From positions 1 to 36,236 of the forward strand of contig JAAZFC010000005.1 in the NCBI GenBank assembly GCA_012511955.1: a DNA stretch of 36,236 nucleotides, written 5' to 3'. Numbering within the stretch: position 1 is the first letter of the stretch; every line of letters starts with the position of its first letter. Below the pieces are notes generated by a model, which worked only from the letters and a program-made list of their open reading frames with translations, did no database searches and was not told the origin of the DNA. Both the position numbers and the translations under genes were made by a program. Source of the stretch: Fibrobacter sp. (lineage in GTDB: Bacteria > Fibrobacterota > Fibrobacteria > Fibrobacterales > Fibrobacteraceae). Of this stretch, positions 33,669-36,236 are shown piece by piece.

Positions 33669-34621
33669 TGCCCGCCACCTATGATTATCAAGACTCTCTT
33701 TACGAAGATATGTCGGTTTCACATTTGATTAAGATTAACATAAATAACCTAGCATCGGGAGGAGTATTACAAAGCAAACCTAGTTATAAGGTGACGGTAA
33801 AGGCTAGAGTACCAGGTTTTACAGAAACGGCTGTGCTCACCAAAAATGTCTCTTCTACTACAGAATTTGCTTTAACCCCCGCTTTAAAATGGGATGCTTT
33901 GGCAAAGTTAGCAGATATTTTAGAGACACAAATTGAGTATGAAGTTACAGTTTTACACAATGATAAAGAGTTTACCCTTGATGCTGGAAATCGCTCTCTT
34001 GAGGTGATGCCAATTAATGTGATGCCTTATTACTATACCTATACCGATGGAACTGCTCCTAAAATCAAAGATTTTTATACTCGGTGGGTACAGGTAGTGG
34101 GTGATTCTATGAGTGCTTTGATACAGGGTGCCAAGGCTCAACACCCCGATAAAAAAATGGTAGGCTACCAAAATCCTGGAAAAGATTCAGCTTTGGTGGC
34201 GCGTAAACAAGTGGAGGCCATTTACAAAGCTATTAAGGCTAGGAATGTGGCTTATGTAAATAGTGCTATTTCTGGAGCTGGACAGCGAGTGCGTACCCCT
34301 TCACAGACTTTGCGTGATAAATCTGCTGTATGTATAGATGGTGTTATACTATTTGCCTCTGCCATCGGAGCAGTGGGACTACATCCAGTGATTGTTGCCG
34401 TGCCAGGTCATGCTTTTGTGGGGTGGAAAACTTGGGAAGATTCTGATGAAATGGAATTTTTGGAAACAACTATGGTAAACACAGGGACATTTGCCAATGC
34501 ACGCACTTCTGCCACAACGGCTTACAATGATGGCGTGACTGCTGGAGATGTGCAAATCATCGATGTTTTGGCCATGCATAAGAAAGGGCTTACACCCTTT
34601 CCTGTAATCTTAGAATACTAA
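33533..34621 (+). CDS. Transglutaminase-like domain (3' part of a frameshifted lipoprotein)
   Basis: The frame is open from 33512 and continues the DSLY-type segment of the upstream lipoprotein (ELDSLRGTIYDSLYNEVYWD). About 120 residues of mixed strands follow. The C-terminal half is a transglutaminase-like (papain-fold) domain: LRDKSAVCIDGVILFASAIG with the probable nucleophile Cys, VIVAVPGHAFVGW with the His, and EFLETTMV near the third catalytic position. Such domains in exported lipoproteins act as peptidases or cross-linking enzymes. The ATG at 33533 has no Shine-Dalgarno sequence and lacks a signal peptide, so it is unlikely to be a natural start; the functional gene would need the upstream frame restored. 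It ends at 34621, interlocked with the converging FNR gene. Confidence 0.8.
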   Translation: MQNAELDSLRGTIYDSLYNEVYWDLYSENAQKNLSAYVYASSKYLMPATYDYQDSLYEDMSVSHLIKININNLASGGVLQSKPSYKVTVKARVPGFTETAVLTKNVSSTTEFALTPALKWDALAKLADILETQIEYEVTVLHNDKEFTLDAGNRSLEVMPINVMPYYYTYTDGTAPKIKDFYTRWVQVVGDSMSALIQGAKAQHPDKKMVGYQNPGKDSALVARKQVEAIYKAIKARNVAYVNSAISGAGQRVRTPSQTLRDKSAVCIDGVILFASAIGAVGLHPVIVAVPGHAFVGWKTWEDSDEMEFLETTMVNTGTFANARTSATTAYNDGVTAGDVQIIDVLAMHKKGLTPFPVILEY

Positions 34622-35505
34622 TAGACTTCAATATTCCAGCGGCCGTTTTGACGGAATTCTTTCTTCATAGCAGCCCAGTCTAAGCCCTCTTGGGCGGCTC
34701 GTTGGGCAAAAACATCATCTACAGATTTTTCCATATTCTTCATACCGCAGAGGTAAAAGGAGAAATTACCTTCTTTGAGCAAATTCCAAATATCTTCTTG
34801 ATTTTCGGCGATTTTATGCTGCACATAAGTCCTTTTTCCATTGCTAATTTCGCTGGAAAAAGTCTGAAAAGCTTCGAAGGTTTCTTCGGTCATATATTGG
34901 TTTAAATCGTCATTTTCTCTATTCATATAAATGTTTTCCATGGCGTTACGCACACCATAATAGAGAATAACTCTGCCTTTCCACGATTTTCTTTCTTTGT
35001 AAATACGATGTATAAAAGCTCTAAAGGGCGCAATGCCTGTGCCCGCAGCCACCATAATTAAGTTGACATTTTCGTCTTGGGGTAAAAAGAAGGTGCGCCC
35101 AGTGGGGCCAATAATGGTGATTTTATCGCCAATTTTAGTGTCGCAAAGGTAGTTGGATGTCAATCCCCGCACTTCGTTGCCATCTTCGTCGTCAAAAACC
35201 ACTCGTTTTACACAAAGAGTTACGGATAAACCGCAGCCGTGGTCGCCATTGCGCGAAGATGCGATGGAGTAGAGTCTGACTCGGTGGGGTCTGCCATTTT
35301 CTTGGGTTCCAGGGACTATAACTCCAATGGATTGCCCTTCTAAGTATTCAATGTTAGAGTCTGAAATGTCTAAAATAATATTGCGAATATCCACATCAGT
35401 GTCTTCTTCTGTGAGGCGTTCATTGCCTAATATTCTAGCAGTAAAAGGCTCACTAGGTCTATAGGATTTTGCAGAATCAGGGATTTCGTATTTTAAAACT
35501 TTCAT
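34618..35505 (-). CDS. Plant-type ferredoxin-NADP(+) reductase
   Basis: This 295-residue FAD enzyme would transfer electrons between NADP(H) and ferredoxin or flavodoxin. The FAD-binding motif RLYSIASS (77-84), followed by LSVTLCVKRVVFDDEDGNE and GLTSNYLCD, is very like the plant/cyanobacterial FNR core. The NADP domain has GPTGRTFFLP, MVAAGTGIAPFRAF (151-164) and YLCGMKNME. The C-terminus, WNIEVY, ends in the Tyr that stacks on the flavin in plant-type FNR (WHVETY there). There is no cyanobacterial N-terminal domain and no ferredoxin gene beside it. It follows the ROK kinase gene by 30 bases on the minus strand. A BoxA-like or other FNR-superfamily oxidoreductase is the alternative. Confidence 0.9.
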   Translation of the reverse strand: MKVLKYEIPDSAKSYRPSEPFTARILGNERLTEEDTDVDIRNIILDISDSNIEYLEGQSIGVIVPGTQENGRPHRVRLYSIASSRNGDHGCGLSVTLCVKRVVFDDEDGNEVRGLTSNYLCDTKIGDKITIIGPTGRTFFLPQDENVNLIMVAAGTGIAPFRAFIHRIYKERKSWKGRVILYYGVRNAMENIYMNRENDDLNQYMTEETFEAFQTFSSEISNGKRTYVQHKIAENQEDIWNLLKEGNFSFYLCGMKNMEKSVDDVFAQRAAQEGLDWAAMKKEFRQNGRWNIEVY

Positions 35506-35535
35506 AATAAACTCGCCAAATAAATTTGATAAAAT

Positions 35536-36236
35536 TTAACAATTTAGGCGAGAAGCTAAAACCATAACTCCACAAATACCTGCTCTATTGCCTAAAAATG
35601 GTGCTGAAAGGTAGTTTTCAGCTCGGTTAATGGCACTTAAAGCGTAGTTTTGACTTAGATGTAAGTATTTTTGATGTACCAACTGATGCAAATGAGTTTG
35701 TTGCATTACGCCACCGCCTAAAATAATCCTTTCGGGAGATAAAATCATGCTTAAGTTTAGCACCGCATGGGCTAAATATGTGGCTTCTAATTCCCAAACT
35801 TCGGGATTTACACTTAATTTTTGGCCGGGTTTTTTCCACCGCTCCGCTATGGCGGTACCCGAGGCTAAACCTTCTAAGCAATTGCCGTGAAAAGGGCATA
35901 TCCCAGGAAAATCATCGCTAGGGTCTTGGGGAATTAATATATGGCCCATTTCAGGATGCAAAGCTCCATGGATGGGGTCGCCTTGGACTATGACTGCGCC
36001 GCCCACTCCTGTACCTACAGTTATATACACTAAAGGGTTACAGTTTTGTCCAGCTCCGTGTTCCCATTCTCCCAATGCTGCCGCATTTACATCGGTGTCC
36101 CAGGCTATAGGGACACCAAGTTTTCGAGAAAAATAACCCACCACATCGCTTTGGGACCAGTGCTTTTTAGGCGTGTTTAAAATATGGCCATAAGTGGGGG
36201 AAGTTGGCTTCAAATCTATGGGACCAAAACAGCCTA
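35536..36236 (-). CDS. ROK-family fructokinase-like sugar kinase (N-terminus beyond the window)
   Basis: The frame runs open off the right edge of the window; its visible part has 232 codons. It starts GCFGPIDLKPTSPTYGHIL, the typical fructokinase segment after the first phosphate motif, which lies outside. The catalytic Asp is in DTDVNAAALGE, and the phosphate loop is VYITVGTGVGGAVIVQG. The zinc site of ROK fructokinases is HPEMGHI then FPGICPFHGNCLEGLASG (Cys-His-Cys), a substrate-specific variant of the usual CxCGxxGC. The ATP-site strand PERIILGGGVM is near the C-terminus. The TTG at 36211-36213 is not a genuine start, since the family alignment continues upstream. The gene precedes the FNR gene by 30 bases and is probably co-transcribed with it. 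Confidence 0.9.
   Translation of the reverse strand, partial: GCFGPIDLKPTSPTYGHILNTPKKHWSQSDVVGYFSRKLGVPIAWDTDVNAAALGEWEHGAGQNCNPLVYITVGTGVGGAVIVQGDPIHGALHPEMGHILIPQDPSDDFPGICPFHGNCLEGLASGTAIAERWKKPGQKLSVNPEVWELEATYLAHAVLNLSMILSPERIILGGGVMQQTHLHQLVHQKYLHLSQNYALSAINRAENYLSAPFLGNRAGICGVMVLASRLNC

Overview
The window (36.2 kb, AT-leaning, densely packed) looks like chromosome from a Gram-negative bacterium of the Fibrobacterota/FCB group. The evidence is many signal peptides and lipoboxes, a huge secreted protein with a type IX-like C-terminal sorting domain (FPNPV start), small outer-membrane-type proteins, a LolB/DUF4292-like lipoprotein and TPR lipoproteins. This is inferred from protein style; there is no rRNA or other marker to fix the taxon. 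No tRNA, rRNA, CRISPR array, insertion sequence or phage gene was recognised.

Layout. 1-1494: tail of an AAA-ATPase/PD-(D/E)XK-type protein, then aroA. 1565-7058: a three-gene + strand cluster made of a membrane-anchored solute-binding protein with no ABC permease, a dCache-HAMP-GGDEF diguanylate cyclase, and a PBP4-type DD-peptidase fused to a DUF1460-like cysteine peptidase; a terminator follows. 7228-11286: an OLD-like ATPase/TOPRIM protein, dciA (DUF721) and gyrB. gyrB is interrupted by an in-frame TAA exactly between its ATPase/transducer half and its TOPRIM half. 11394-19967: purA, a Crp-type regulator, a kinase-less PASTA protein, a TPR lipoprotein, a LolB/DUF4292-like lipoprotein and a 1113-residue M6-peptidase-like secreted protein that has lost its HExxH motif.

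19964-27446 is one overlapping minus-strand block, read in the order cysS, clpP, ftsY, a small lipoprotein, a thioredoxin-like protein, a family 2 glycosyltransferase, a small outer-membrane protein, gltA and ttcA. The citrate synthase has Ser at the catalytic Asp position. 27521-29956 holds a 45-residue lipoprotein (minus), an unrecognised 658-residue exported protein behind a good sigma70-type promoter, and a 47-residue basic protein. 30009-34621 encodes a Ser/Thr kinase with an extracytoplasmic TPR region, an RNase E/G enzyme and a frameshifted transglutaminase-like lipoprotein. 34618-36236 (minus) encodes a ROK fructokinase-like protein, cut by the window edge, and a plant-type ferredoxin-NADP reductase.

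How the genes fit together. Much of the window is housekeeping (shikimate, AMP synthesis, DNA topology, tRNA charging and thiolation, protein targeting, proteolysis, RNA processing). It is interleaved with envelope genes. The most system-like block is 1565-7058, where an immobilised periplasmic binding protein, a cyclic-di-GMP synthase and a two-headed peptidoglycan hydrolase appear to form one operon. The kinase and PASTA modules, fused in many bacteria, sit here in separate genes 16 kb apart. Two lesions (gyrB nonsense, 33.5 kb frameshift) could be biological or assembly errors; the sequence alone cannot decide.
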